DNA of 64,000 nucleotides from Rhodamnia argentea (GCF_020921035.1 NC_063156.1:2294001-2358000), one strand, 5' to 3'; positions 49,873 through 62,197 are shown, counted from the first letter of the stretch. Notes: generated by a model from the sequence alone, not told the origin. Translations and numbers: made by a program.

Positions 49873-52800
49873 ATGGAGACTCTGCACTTCGCTCGGGTGA
49901 TTCCATGTAGAACGTCGCCCGCACGTTCAGTGCGAGCTGGCGCTAGCGTCTCCGGAGCGACCGGGCAACCGCGTTTCTTCTCATGCTGGAGAAAGAGTGC
50001 TGGAGCCGGCTGTGTTGTGTCGAGGAGATTGGCGAGCGGTGAACGCGACAGTGGCTTCGGTGGCTCGCTGTCGAAGGACGAGTTCGCTGTAGAAGATGGA
50101 GAGCAGAAATCTGAGGGTGGGGGTGGTGGTGGTGGTGGTGGTGATGGTGGGCTGGTGTTAGGTGCAGAGAGGGATGCCTCTGGCTCTGTTGTCGGGTTCA
50201 ACCTCATTCCTCAGACACGACCCGGTAAGCGCGCGGTGTGGATTTGATTTTCTCTCGATTCAGGATTTGCTTGCTCTCTGGTGCATTTTCGTTTTCCATG
50301 GGATGACTGATAGGATTCGGATATGATCGTGCTAAACTGATTACTAGCCAAGATGATGTGCTGAATGGGGATCGTTTCATTAACCCCAACCGTTCTTCGC
50401 TTCTCCTAAGGTGCTTTACTCGGTGCACTGAGGTTGTTCTACCCAGTGAAGCAATTTAATCTATATACACATTGTTCCACGTGGCCATGGTAGGATTGAT
50501 TGTTTCATCTCCCTGTTTGTTAACACTGGCAGTTGCTAGGACATTCTTAGTTTCGAACAGAAAACAGACTGGCCTGAGATCGTGGACATATTTTTCTACT
50601 GACACCGGACATTGGGATAGACAAGTTGGAACATGCTTCCCAACTTTAGTCGCAACACCTTTGGCTTATTTGCTGGGATCTATTGAATTTGCATGGCGAT
50701 GTTCTTGTGGAAGCTTTGCGCTCTGACTTTTTCTTGCCCACCTTTGTTGCATAATCTATCACATGGTCATGTTTGATTTCCTGTGTCTGTTGCGGATAGT
50801 CTATTGGGATCCGTCAGTTTTGTCAAGTTGTTAGATCATCAGCTCTTTTCCATGAGTGATAATACTCCAGCACAAGCTTTTTGTAGGCTGGAAAACAACT
50901 GTGTTTAACCTTTTGTCTCTTAGAGATGTTCCGTTGAGTTCTCAGGTCAATAATTCCTCCGCCCCACCCCCCTCCCCCCCAAAACACAAACTGAAGAAAA
51001 AAAAAAGAGTTCCGTGGGTGAGCATAAACCATCATATATGCTCTGTTCGTTGCTGCCTACAACTTGTCCTATACAGCTATACCCTTCTATCAACTAGATA
51101 TGTAGAATCCGAATGCATAAATCCACTACTTGAGTAGCAGCTGTGGTTTTCACATTGTACATGGCAACACACCTGGAGCCAACGCACTTAACAATGTGAT
51201 TTACATGTTTCAGAGTAATTTGAACTGTTGAATGAGTTCTGCAATCCATTATGAGAAAAGGAGTTGTATAGGCATGACACCAACCTTCTCTGTGATATTC
51301 CAATATTGTTGCTTCCAGATGAGAACTTTGCGAGATTTTTGCATTGCATATTCTTGAGTCGTTCTTTGTCGTGAAATGGTCGTTATCATTCTCATATTCA
51401 ATGTGTTATATAGATTACATGGAAGTTGCTACTGCTGAGGGAGACAAAAGCACTGATGAGATAAAAGAGACTGGGGAAACAGAAGGCGAAGAGGAAACCC
51501 AAACCAAAGTATCTTACAATATCGTTTTTGTGACTGCTGAAGCAGCTCCTTACTCTAAGACAGGGGGCTTGGGAGATGTATGTGGTTCATTACCAATAGC
51601 CCTGGCAGCTCGGGGACACCGTGTTATGGTTGTCTCTCCCAGGTATCTAAATGGAACTGTTGCAGATGAAAGATATGCTGGTGCTCTCGATTTGGACTGC
51701 TGCATTAAAATCTATTGTTTTGATGGAGTTCAAGAGGTTTCCTTCTTCCACGAGTACAGAAAAGGTGTTGACTGGGTATGAATTGTCTAAATGCTATTCA
51801 TGATGTAATTCCAGGACCTACGAGTTGTGGATAACTCAAAACTATTTTTTCCAGAAGCCACATTAGCACGTTCGGTAAAGTTTTAATACAGTGAGAATTC
51901 TTTTGGAACCTTTGTTTCAGTGTTGCGTTGTTATGCAACTTCTCAGGTATTCGTGGATCACCCAGCGTACCACCGTCCTGGAAATCCATATGGAGATAGC
52001 TATGGTGCTTTTGGCGATAACCAGGTTATAGCATTTCTAATTCCTCTTGCTTATTCCTGATTTTTGAGACTTCAGATTTAAATCATTGTTTAACATGCTT
52101 CCTTGAAATATGGCAATGACAAGTTCTTCTCCGCTGGTTTTACAGTTTCGGTTCACTTTACTTTGCCATGCAGCATGTGAAGCCCCAATAGTTCTTCCCC
52201 TGGGTGGTCTCACATATGGGGAAAACTGTCTGTTTCTAGTCAACGACTGGCATGCCAGCCTTGTGCCGGTGTAAGTCATCTCCTTTTCTTTTCAGGAACA
52301 TGACAAATGATCACCTTAGATTATGATGCCTTGATGTTGCTTCTTTCTCTGTTTTATCAGTCCTATCTTTGCTCGTGATCTTATTATCAGATGCAGTATC
52401 TTTTATTGCAGTTCCTAAAAGCAGGATCATAATTCTTATATGACGATGAGATTGCAATAATGCATGATTCTGCTTAGACCAAAATGAATTGAGAAGTTGC
52501 ATGATAATGGCCAATGACTTCGGACTATATATGTCTCTTCAGTGTATGGTTTGTATGCATAATTTGCATGCGAAAAGTGAAGGATACGTTGCTGCTCACA
52601 TGCTTGTGGATCTTTGTTTGACTTGCACAGACAGTCAAATTTTTTATTTCATTGTCACGCATGTTAAACTGTCTTTTGGCACAGACTCTTGGCAGCCAAA
52701 TACCATCCATTTGGAGTTTATAAGGATGCCCGCAGTGTTCTCATAATCCATAACATTGCACATCAGGTAAATGCTATGTGATGTTTTTTCAAAGTGTACA

Positions 52801-55800
52801 TCTTACCCGAAAAAACCATGAAGAATTTAGCTCATCTTTAGGTGAGGAAACTAAGGATGTTTCCAAACTCTCACTACTGACCAACTTTAGACATATAGTC
52901 AAAGTCTTTCTGATTATATTTCAAAAATAACGTACAGTTATGCGACATGGTCCCTTATGCATGATCTTGAAGGGTGACATGTACTTTAGGGAGAAATAAG
53001 AAGAAAAGCGATAACCTGTTAAGGGATATACGACAAATGTTTTTGGGGATCTTCTTCTATTCATTCCTTTTTCTTGTGAAAATTTTTTGGGTGTAGCCCA
53101 AGAAGTTGATAGTGGGATTTGTTGTTACAGCTCTGTGAAGGTTTATTAACCACTCACCGATAAATTTATTTGTATTGGATGATTAAATTCAACACCAAAC
53201 ATGCTATTACAGTTTTAAAGCTATGTTTGTCTTATTCGAGCAATCTTGAAGTTTTCAAGTGTCCTGAGAGAGAACTAAAAATGTGGAAGAGGTTTTTATT
53301 TTTTTACATTTTCATAGTTTTTATAGCACCCCTGCTAGCTCTGGAGTTCTTGACTGCCAGGCAGGACAGGACATAGTGGTATTTGCGCACACTTGACCAA
53401 AGTTATCTATGGTGTCATGTCAGTTTTATAGAGGAGAGATTGATCAAAGTTGACTGCTAAGAATAGAGCATATTATTCTGGATGCACACACATCGAGGGC
53501 AACAAAAAGGGTTAAATCCATCAAACGGTGGAAATTAAGACATTTGTCATCAATGAATACTATGGGATCCTTTAATTCCGACACATTTGTTCGTTTTTCA
53601 TATGCACGATGCACTTTGTTAGTGATGAAGTTAATTCTAGCTGAACTAACGAATTGAACTATCTGCAATACATAGGGTGTGGAAGCTGCAGTGACGTATA
53701 AGAATCTGGGACTCCCTCCTCAATGGTATAAAGCACTTGAATGGGTGTTTCCTACATGGGCAAGAACGCATGCTCTTGATACTGGGGAAGCTGTCAACAT
53801 GTTAAAGGGTGCGATTGTGACAGCTGATCGTATACTTACAGTTAGCAAGGTTATAAATGTCATATCCGTATCTGTCTGTACCCAAGACTGTCTCCTTGGA
53901 CATGCCTCTATCTAGTTTAGAGTTTTTTGTTTTATTTTCAGTTTTCGAAGCTGGTCAGAGTGGCAAAAATTATCTTACGCCGCTCTGGTGAAACAGTGTT
54001 GCATGGAAGGAGATAATGATATGTCATGTTGACATTTCCCAAGTCGTGACCACCATAGCATCTATATACGTGCTAATACATCTCTGTTTCTATTTTATAG
54101 AATCTGAAGAACAATTAATTCGCATTTTATGTCTTTCATCATCACGTAATGCATTTTTCTTCCTTTCAATTGCAGGGTTATTCCTGGGAGATAACAACCT
54201 TTGAAGGTGGATATGGTCTCAATGAATTGTTAAGCAGTCGAAAATTTGTTCTAAGTGGTGCGTAGGCTTGTGCTCAGAGTTATATATGAGTCTTAATGAG
54301 TACACTGTCTTTGAGTTGCAAGATGTAGGAAGTGCAGTGTCGTGCAGTTCACATAATTTTGAGATGTTCACTTCCAGTTTAGTTGTTACTTAGAAATTGA
54401 TTCTAAACCATCAATGATTTGAGGTAGCATTTTAGAAGTTATTCTGCACACATTTTGATAAATTAGCCTGTCACTAGAATATTTTTTTGCCTTCTCTGTT
54501 GCTTTTCTTAGGATCCTTGCATTGAAATATTTCTTGAGACTCTGATGCTAATTTTGACAGGTATTACCAATGGCATTGATATTACTGAGTGGGATCCTTC
54601 CACGGATGAGCATCTTGCTTCCCATTACTCTGTCAGTGATCTTTCTGGAAAGGTGATAGCCTCTCAATTTGGGACTTGGCTGTTCTGTTACACTGTCATG
54701 TTAACCAGCTATTTCATGAACTCCAGGTGCAATGCAAGATAGCTTTGCAGAAAGAACTTGGTCTTCCTATTTTGCCAAACTGCCCAATGGTAATAGTAAG
54801 TTGCTTACTAAGTGGTTCCGGTGGCAAGATATCAGTTCTAACTGCACATTAAACTTTGTAGATTGGGTTTATCGGTAGACTGGACTACCAGAAAGGGATT
54901 GACCTAATTGCTTCAGCAATTCCAGAGCTTATGGAAGATGATATCCAATTCGTGAGTTAGCTTCTTCCTGGAATTCCCCTTGAAAGTTTCTGGTTTTGTC
55001 TAGCTTTCTATGATACACGGATTATCCCCTTAATTCTCTTTTATTTGTTATTTACTTGTAGTTGCAATCTTTTCTTTCAGTAGTTCTTATCTTTCTCGAG
55101 GCTGCTTCAAGTACATGGTTCCGCAGCTCCTCAAGGATCTAAACTGAATCCTTAGTTACCGCTTCAATTTGCTTGAATTTTCTTATGTAGCATCTATAGT
55201 GTACCAGTCGTTTCATTGCCTCTTTTATCTAATTCAATTTAGCAATTGTCCAACCCATTAAGGTTATGCTTGGGTCTGGAGAGCCACGATTTGAAGGATG
55301 GATGAGAGTGGCAGAGTCAACCTACAAAGAGAAGTTCCGGGGTTGGGTGGGATTCAATGTTCCTATCTCTCATAAGATAACGGCAGGGTAATTTAATTTC
55401 AGTTTTGCAGTTCCGTATCCTCTCTATCAGGAGCAGCAACTCATTTTAGTCAATGAATGAACAGCTGTGACATTTTACTGATGCCGTCAAGGTTTGAACC
55501 ATGTGGGCTAAATCAGCTGTATGCCATGAGATATGGAACTGTACCAGTGGTACATGCCACTGGAGGACTTAGGGTGAGTTCAAGCTTATGTGGAACTCAA
55601 AAACAACTCTTTGTTTTATGATTTTGTTGTATCACTCAATCATTCCTGTTTTCCTTCCCTCAGGACACAGTAGAGAACTTCAACCCTTATGCTAATGAAG
55701 GCAGCGGCGAGGGTACTGGGTATGTGGTGATCGCAACTCTCTCCCTAAAGATGATTATTTCACAAGGGATGCTTTTCATATAATCAAATTACCATCTCGA

Positions 55801-56523
55801 ATATAACACGTCTCAACTTTTATGGGCTTTCTCTTCTTTACTAAGTGCTTGGTAGTACAGAAGTTTTATTCTTTAATCATCAGAAGAATTATTTCTTCTT
55901 TAATGACATATGATTCTGATGGATTGCCAGATGGACCTTTTCTCCACTAACAAAAGAGAGCATGTTGGTGGTAAGTTTGCCAAGGCTTCCTATCCATTGA
56001 TAATTGGTTTTTGGCTTACTAAATAGCATGCTATAGCTTGATCTAAATGCAAGAAGACTTAATTCTGCTTCAGCATCATTATTTTGCAAGACATCACAAT
56101 TTAGAAGTGTGGCAAAATGATTTTATATCAAGTAGTAAATTCAACATGGCTGCTGATTGGTTCACTAGACCATATTGGTGTCATCTCCAATGGAGACCGT
56201 AATAATTAGTCTAGAGCATTTTGTGTTAATTGTGAAAATGTGAGTGTACAAGATGCTTTGATCTTTCCCCGTGTTCCACACTCTTTGGTCCTTTCCTTCC
56301 GGTCGCTTGTGTTGAGGCGAGTAATGGGTTGTAAGGTAACTGTGAAGCGGCTAATCTTCTGCAGGCCCTGAGATTCGCCATTAAGACATACAGAGAACAC
56401 AAAACTTCTTGGGCGGGACTGATGAAGAGAGGGATGGCGAAGGACTTCACGTGGGAGAATGCGGCAATGCAGTACGAGGAGGTCTTTAAGTGGGCCTTCA
56501 CAGATCCGCCTTATGTCAGGTGA
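49873..56523 (+). CDS. SS1: Soluble starch synthase I, chloroplastic/amyloplastic
   Basis: GT5 ADP-glucose:alpha-glucan glucosyltransferase that extends short amylopectin chains in plastids. Fifteen coding exons: 49873-50224, 51414-51775, 51947-52024, 52146-52270, 52685-52766, 53676-53849, 54176-54257, 54561-54652, 54727-54789, 54862-54951, 55263-55387, 55465-55573, 55664-55719, 55931-55970, 56365-56523; 662 residues. Exon 1 encodes a Ser/Arg-rich transit peptide and a run of glycines from a GGT repeat. The N-terminal ADP-glucose motif KTGGL is at 166-170. [17 protein letters not shown] holds the conserved Glu553, and the second glycine loop TGGL is at 574-577. The catalytic part is collinear with known SSI proteins ([30 protein letters not shown]). 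Length is slightly above the usual 640-650, owing to the N-terminal linker. SSI rather than SSII-IV is supported by [13 protein letters not shown] and the short N-terminus. Confidence 0.95.
50115..50150 (+). repeat. GGT trinucleotide repeat in SSI exon 1
   Basis: An imperfect GGT run encodes about ten glycines in the variable linker between the transit peptide and the catalytic domain. Expansion here would only lengthen the linker. Confidence 0.8.
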
Positions 56524-57199
56524 GGGGGTCTGATCGCGGAGGATCTGAAAGCCAGGAGATAAACGTCGGACGCTGCAAATCTTTAGCGTGTCAACTTGTC
56601 AAGGACCTGATCTTTGGTCAAGCAGAGCTCGGAGATGCGGATGATAGCTTTCCCTGCCCGCTTCCCTGTTGGGCACGAGTCTTTCGCTTCACTTCCGGAT
56701 GATAATATTATTCGGTTTTAGGCGGTACGGTTGTCCTGAATCTTACTAAATTCACCGTAAGTTGTTACCATCCTTGTCATTACCTAAATGAAGATGTGGT
56801 GGCAAAGAGCTTGCCACGTCATTTTGTAAGCTACGTTTACTATAATTTTCCTTGTAATTGAGGAGCAAGCAACGTTCTTTTTGTACAATTTTTCTTGCCC
56901 ATCTTGCCGATTTTGTCCGCCTTTTGGGGACGACGCTAGGATTACGTTATGTACCCAATTTTCACGCAATCGTGAAGTAGGGGGGACTCCATCCTACCAT
57001 TCCTACTGCAATATCGGAAAATGGCGACCGCCCAGCATAAACTTCGCCGCGCCTAGACATGGAAATGAAATGGTATTCTGCCCGTAATACCTCCTAAGCT
57101 AAACTCTATCGGTAAAATGTCGAAATCTGAGTTCCCTACATGAATCAGAGATCGATCAAATTGCACGTAAAACGAGAGCAAAATTAGAACAAAATGAGC
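56524..57199. other. SSI 3' flank
   Basis: Contains the SSI 3' UTR (extent not determinable). Several short frames match nothing. Confidence 0.45.
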
Positions 57200-57202
57200 T
57201 AA

Positions 57203-57838
57203 GAGTATATTTGGTTTAGCATTTGGCTAAGGGACTTTGAGCTTATTTGGTTCAGCATTTGGCCAAGGGACTTTGAGAAAATGTAAATATCTTTGGGCTA
57301 AAGTCCTTTTCCAAAATGTAAGTAGTATTTGGAAAAATGTTTTTTAAAAACACATTGAAAAACAACTTTGACGTAAATACTATTTGGTGAAAAATGAATT
57401 TTGTAAAGTATTTTTATTTTTTGAAAAAAAGCTGTAAAAGGTGGTGGTGGGAGGCGATGACAGTGAGCGGTGGTGATGGCGGCGATGGTAGAGGGTGACG
57501 GTCGACGGCGGGAGGCGGCGGCGAGCGGCAGCAGCCGGTGGGCGATGGCGGCGACAAGTGGTGGCAAGCTAAGGTAACAAATTTAAAAGAAAAAAAAATT
57601 AATTGCATTTCGCAAAAGTCATTTAGCCCAAAGTACATCTAGAGGTACTTTGGGTTAAAGAGGTACTTTGGGCACTTTGGGCTAAAGAGCTACTTTGGAA
57701 TAAAGGGCTTTGGAGAGTATTTAAGATACAATTGCATTTCCCCAAAGTGAGCCAAAAAATAAATCAAATATTATTTTCATTTAGCCAAGGGACTTTAGAG
57801 TCCCGATACTCATTTCCCATTATGAACCAAGCGAGGTC
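57203..57838. mobile_element. Non-autonomous TIR element flanked by TAA, same family as 45624-46495
   Basis: TAA lies at 57200-57202 and 57839-57841. The left end reads GAGTATATTTGGTTTAGCAT and the inverted right end GACCTCGCTTGGTTCATAAT. Sub-terminal phrases (AAGGGACTTTGAG / CCAAAGTCCCTT) match in inverted orientation. A GC-rich core of GGTGGCGGC words (57440-57560) sits between AT-rich arms, the same plan as the element at 45624-46495. No transposase is present. Confidence 0.6.
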
Positions 57839-57973
57839 TAAATCTATGGTTTTCTTTTTCCTTATAAAAAAAATTGAATAATTCTGCTAAATTTAGCACG
57901 AAGTTAACCGAGGAGAAACCACAATTGCTAGTCTCTCCTTTAGTTTCAATTCGTTATCCGATCGCATCATCCC

Positions 57974-58073
57974 CTCTCTCTCTCTCTCTCTCCTTTTGCC
58001 AACCCTGCGATAGCTCAGAGACACAGAGAGACGAGAAAGCGAGGGTTTTAGTTTTACAGAGAGAGAGAGAGAG
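57974..58073 (+). repeat. Complementary (CT)n and (GA)n tracts in the phytolongin leader
   Basis: A CT run at 57974-57992 and a GA run at 58059-58073 are complementary and 66 bases apart, 53 bases before the ATG. They could pair in the transcript. Any effect on translation is speculative. Confidence 0.6.
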
Positions 58074-58125
58074 GGCAGCATTCCTTCGGCGTTGAATTTT
58101 TTATGAAACCTCGGGAAACCCACCA

Positions 58126-58911
58126 ATGATCCCTCCGAACCCGAACCACATCTTCTTCGTCTGCATTGCCAGAGGAGCCTCCCCGATCCTCGCCGAATTC
58201 TCCGGCGACCCCGATCTCCGGCCCCTGGCTCACCAATGCCTCCTCCGCGCCCCGCCGCACCACTCCTCCTTCTCCCACACCGTCCGCGGTCGTTCCTACA
58301 CTTTCCTGATCGCCGATCCCCTCGCCTACTTCGCCGTCTCCGACGACTCCCTCGAGAGGCCCGAGGTCCTCCGGTTCCTGGATCGCCTGCGGTCCTCCTT
58401 CGAGGAGGCGGTCGGTCGCGAGGTTACGAGATGTCCCGATGATTTGAGGTCGTATTGCTTTCAATCCCAATTCGATGAGATTCTCCGCGAGCTGATGCGG
58501 CCGGGCGGCGGCGTATTCCATTCGTGGCCTGGCTCGATCACCACGAGCGCGGAGAGTAGTAGGAACGCCAGCCTCGATGGAGGAGGAGCCTTCATGGCTC
58601 CGCTGTTGGGCAGCCCAGGGAAGGGGCTCAAGAAGAAAAAGAGGTTGAATAGCGAATCGGCCGCCGATGGCGACGCCAAGGACTCCAATTTCGAGAACAA
58701 GGTGGACGTGGGCGACCACGCGAATGGGTCGTGCAGGGATTTTCCTGCCTCGATGCAGAAGAGCTGCGTTCATTCGGGCGAGAGGCAGAGGGCGAAGCAA
58801 GTCTGGAAGAAGCACGTGTGGGTCGTGTTGTCCATCGATCTGCTCGTGTGCGTCGTCCTGTTCGGGGTGTGGCTGTGGGTTTGCAGAGGGTTTCAATGCA
58901 TTGATGGCTGA
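58126..58911 (+). CDS. Phytolongin (longin-domain, VAMP7-like protein without SNARE motif)
   Basis: Intronless frame of 261 residues. Residues 5-125 form a longin domain, the N-terminal fold of VAMP7-type R-SNAREs. It starts HIFFVCIARGASPILAEFSG and runs through the beta strand YTFLIADPLAYFAVSDD and the helix FLDRLRSSFEEAVG. In place of a SNARE heptad region there is a basic, Ser-rich linker (about 140-225) with KGLKKKKR. A single C-terminal membrane segment follows (about 229-254, WVVLSIDLLVCVVLFGVWLW), with a short tail. Phytolongins are plant-specific, tail-anchored proteins thought to act in endomembrane traffic. Subgroup (PHYL1 or PHYL2) cannot be set by eye. The chosen ATG gives the standard longin start. 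Confidence 0.87.
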   Translation: MIPPNPNHIFFVCIARGASPILAEFSGDPDLRPLAHQCLLRAPPHHSSFSHTVRGRSYTFLIADPLAYFAVSDDSLERPEVLRFLDRLRSSFEEAVGREVTRCPDDLRSYCFQSQFDEILRELMRPGGGVFHSWPGSITTSAESSRNASLDGGGAFMAPLLGSPGKGLKKKKRLNSESAADGDAKDSNFENKVDVGDHANGSCRDFPASMQKSCVHSGERQRAKQVWKKHVWVVLSIDLLVCVVLFGVWLWVCRGFQCIDG

Positions 58912-60234
58912 AACTGAAGATCCAAGCTTCCTCCTTTTTTTGTCATCGCGCCTTGTTTTTGATTGGTAATTTTTGCCCTCCTATGAGGAATTGTCTATAG
59001 CAAGGGAGGACGACGGAAGAAGGAGATTTTCAGTTGGTCGCGTCGCCATCGCCATGCCAGGGGGATCTTAAGCAAAGGGTGTGTGTCTCCATAGTCTCTT
59101 GGAGCGTGGATTCCGGCTCTCAATTGTAAATCTCTTGTTTTTTTTTTTCTTCTTATCTATGAAAACTGTTTGATGTCGGATGAGTTCTGCAGAAAATTAC
59201 ATATATCCCTTGGATGTTGTATAGTTGAAGTTGATCGCAAAACCTTTCGAGCAGTAAATTGCCAAATGCGTTCGAATGCCGGAGCTAGAAATCTTGCAGT
59301 CATCCGTCTGTTTCTGGGTCTCTCCAAAATTGAGTTTTTCGAGTCCTTTTGATCGAAGTTCGAATTTTTCTTGCGCTGACCCAACTGTATCGCCTGTTTT
59401 TCTTTCTTTTGCCTCCTGTTTATTTTGACTGATGTTGGTCGGTAACTATTTATTACAGTAAGGTAAGGTGTCTCGGATGCATGACTATGCATGTTCAGTT
59501 GTTACTCTACAGCTAGACATTATTCATATCTTGTGCATTGGTTGGTGTATGGAGGAATTTCTATTGTTAGTTTTTCTTGGGTAAGGAAATTTCTATTGTT
59601 AGTTTATCACAGTTTGCACGGACAAGCAAAGCCTTCTTCTTTTCAGGGCTTGGCTAGCTGGATGGTTGTTGCCCTTTGCCCTTTGCTTCAATTCTGGGTT
59701 TCGGGCCACGCACTGGAATTCTTTGATTTTGCTCCTCCTCCAAGGAAGATTGTGGCCATGTTTGTACTGTATTTGCTCGGATTGCCAGGGTTGGCTATCA
59801 TCTTTCCATGTTAGATCAGGCGAACCTTACAGTAGACTCGGCACTGGCGTAGGTGTTTCGAGCTATCTCGCGTATGCTGGGTTTAGATCAAGGTCTTTCG
59901 CATAGAGCGAGCATTTTTTTTTTTTTTTTGGAGTGGTTACAAAAATCTGACGATTCTGCCAGATGGCGGTGCGAGTTGATGATATTTCGAGAATCATCTT
60001 TGATGTTTGGGAGATCTATAATTGATGTCAAAAGTCGTAAAGAAAACAGAGAGCAAGTGCACAAATCTCAGACAGACCAACACCCAAAACTAGCCTTTGC
60101 TGTCACGATTCAGGTTTAAAGAAGAGCGAGATTCGGAGAACAGATTGAAGTATTGGAGTCTCATAAGCTTACGAGCGACGAGCTCCAAGATTATGACGTG
60201 ATTGCGGTAAAGCTAGGAGGAGTTTCGTGGGATT
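58912..60234. other. Spacer between phytolongin and psaF
   Basis: Holds the 3' UTR of the phytolongin gene and upstream DNA of psaF. A plus-strand frame at 59491-59814 has hydrophobic stretches but no start context or family match, and I do not call it. Confidence 0.45.
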
Positions 60235-60389
60235 CACGTGCCAAGGAGGAAAGAGGATAGGGTGGAGAAGAGAAGAGGGAGAGAAATATCAGAGGAGATA
60301 AATGGATCCTATGGCAGCCAATGGAGTCGTTCCACGTCAGCTTCCACGCTCATTCCCACCTTATCCCAATTTGGAACCACTTATCTCTC
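60235..60389 (+). promoter_or_regulatory. Putative psaF promoter: G-box, CCAAT, ACGT motif, two I-boxes
   Basis: A perfect G-box CACGTG lies at 60235-60240 and CCAAT at 60318-60322. CCACGTCAGCTTCC is at 60332-60345, and two CTTATC (reverse GATAAG, I-box) are at 60360-60365 and 60380-60385. All lie within 240 bp upstream of the ATG. A G-box with I-boxes is the classic combination of light-responsive photosynthesis genes. Function is inferred from that precedent. Confidence 0.6.
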
Positions 60390-60470
60390 CTTGCCCGAAT
60401 CTAAAACCCATCTCTCTCTGAATTCTGAATCTGAGCATCGCAAACCTTCGTCTGACCAAAAGAGCCAGCC

Positions 60471-61154
60471 ATGTCTCTCACCATCCCCACCAATCTCTCC
60501 AAGCCCATCGCCACCCCGAAGCTCACCCCCTCCAAATCAATCAGGCCGACCACCCTCGTAAGATGCTCCTCCTCCTCCTCCTCCCCTGATCAGGCCTCCT
60601 CCACCTCCGCGGCGTCACCTCTCAAGGCCTTCTCCGCCGCGCTCGCCCTCTCCTCCATCCTCCTCTCGGCGCCGCAGCCGGCTGCTGCCGACATCGCCGG
60701 GCTGACCCCGTGCAAGGAGTCGAAGCAGTTCGCGAAGCGGGAGAAGCAGCAGCTGAAGAAGCTGGAGTCGTCGCTGAAGCTTTACGCACCGGACAGCGCC
60801 CCGGCCCTGGCCCTCAAGGCCACCATGGAGAAGACGAAGCGGCGGTTCGAGAACTACGGCAAGCAGGGCTTGCTCTGCGGCACCGACGGGCTCCCCCACC
60901 TGATCGTGAGCGGGGACCAGAGGCACTGGGGCGAGTTCATCACCCCGGGCATCCTCTTCCTCTACATCGCCGGGTGGATCGGGTGGGTCGGCCGGAGCTA
61001 CCTGATCGCCATCCGCGACGACAAGAAGCCCACCCAGAAGGAGATCATCATCGACGTCCCCCTGGCCTCCCGCCTCGTCTTCCGTGGCTTCAGCTGGCCC
61101 GTCGCTGCTTACCGAGAGCTCGTCAACGGCGAGCTCATCGCCAAGGACGTGTGA
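60471..61154 (+). CDS. PSAF: Photosystem I reaction center subunit III (PsaF), chloroplast precursor
   Basis: PsaF is the thylakoid subunit that docks plastocyanin on the lumen side of photosystem I. The intronless frame has 227 residues. Residues 1-50 are a Ser/Thr-rich stromal transit peptide. Residues about 51-73 form a hydrophobic lumenal signal ending APQPAAA, and the mature protein starts at D74 ([20 protein letters not shown]), giving the usual 154 residues. The plastocyanin-binding Lys-rich helix ([17 protein letters not shown]) follows. The transmembrane segment [22 protein letters not shown] and the stromal C-terminus are intact. The coding region is much more GC-rich than its flanks, as is common for highly expressed plastid-targeted genes. 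Confidence 0.97.
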   Translation: MSLTIPTNLSKPIATPKLTPSKSIRPTTLVRCSSSSSSPDQASSTSAASPLKAFSAALALSSILLSAPQPAAADIAGLTPCKESKQFAKREKQQLKKLESSLKLYAPDSAPALALKATMEKTKRRFENYGKQGLLCGTDGLPHLIVSGDQRHWGEFITPGILFLYIAGWIGWVGRSYLIAIRDDKKPTQKEIIIDVPLASRLVFRGFSWPVAAYRELVNGELIAKDV

Positions 61155-62197
61155 TCGGAATTTTTTTATGCATGTAGTAATCGGATGGCACATTGGTCCC
61201 TATATCTTCCGTACTTCTGTTTCTTTCCTTCTTCTTCCTCTCTCTCCTTTTGTTTTTCTAAGGTTCTTTTGTAAATTTTGATTGTGGATGGAAACATGGC
61301 TTATTCCAATGCATGTATGGAAGCCTTTTGGGTAAGACAGCATGTATGGCTTCCTCTGAACATAGTGAGAAATGACATGGCTTTGTCACAAAAAATAAAA
61401 ATAAAAATAAAAATAATCATCCATATACCAAAATGATTTTTTTTTTAAAATGTTTTTTTCTTCAAACAAACGGGCCTCGTTCGTTTGATAACAATGAATA
61501 AGTGTTACTTTACGATTCTATCACGGACTATCCGTCTGTCATGATGTTTGTTTGCTCTAATACCTAATTAGACAGAACTAATAGCTATTACGACAAACAC
61601 CCATCTCTTCTTTTCTCGTCATGATATTTGTTTGTTCTAATACCTAATTAGACAGAACTAATAGCTATTACGACAAACACCCATCTCTTTTTTTCTCGTT
61701 CGCTCAATCAATGTTAGGTTATTAATCACATTTGATATGATTCTAAAATAAAATATTCGATAAGGTAAAAGAATCGATGTAATAAGTAATTATGTTGGTC
61801 CAATCTAAATGCCAGCAAATAACAAGGAAAGATTGGAGGTGAGCAAGGAACACGAATGGAATAAAGCCAGAAAAAATTGCTGCTCTTTAGCAGTTCCATC
61901 GATTGACACACTGTCTTTGCCATCTTCAGTTCTTTATTGTGGATACCGTCACCCATTTCATCGATGCTTTTGCCTCAGCTCATTGGATCGATTGCTGCGA
62001 TGCCGACCTGCGAATCACGATCTGTTAATTTTGACTCTTGGAGCTCAATCATCAACCCAAAACTCCCAAACCCCAAGCGGTAATCCATGCCCAAATTTGT
62101 AGCACGACTTAGATTTCGATACACGTTTGCCAAACATCTGCAATTGATGGGGAATTTATTAGCCACGATAAACCCCAAATCGTACACATGTTACAAA
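61155..62197. other. Downstream of psaF; repeats, no gene
   Basis: Carries the psaF 3' UTR, a short AAAAT run (61390-61415) and a tandem duplication. Beyond about 61700 only short random frames are seen. Confidence 0.45.
61538..61697. repeat. 80-bp tandem duplication
   Basis: Copies 61538-61617 and 61618-61697 are almost identical, both containing ACCTAATTAGACAGAACTAA and GCTATTACGACAAACACCCA. The DNA just to the left (GGGCCTCGTTCGTTTG) resembles the end of a hAT-type short element, so this may be the inside of one. Confidence 0.8.

Noticed and set aside
58054-58896. 280-residue minus-strand frame opposite the phytolongin gene
   Set aside because: It is an antisense shadow of a GC-rich exon. 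The plus-strand frame has a complete longin domain and membrane anchor.
59491-59814. 107-residue plus-strand frame with hydrophobic stretches
   Set aside because: It lies downstream of the phytolongin stop in spacer DNA, with no homologous motif. The hydrophobicity follows from T-rich DNA.
61084-61281. Frames overlapping the 3' half of psaF on both strands (also 60615-61193 and 60710-61177)
   Set aside because: GC-rich coding DNA of psaF leaves alternative frames open. Only the PsaF frame gives a known protein of full length.
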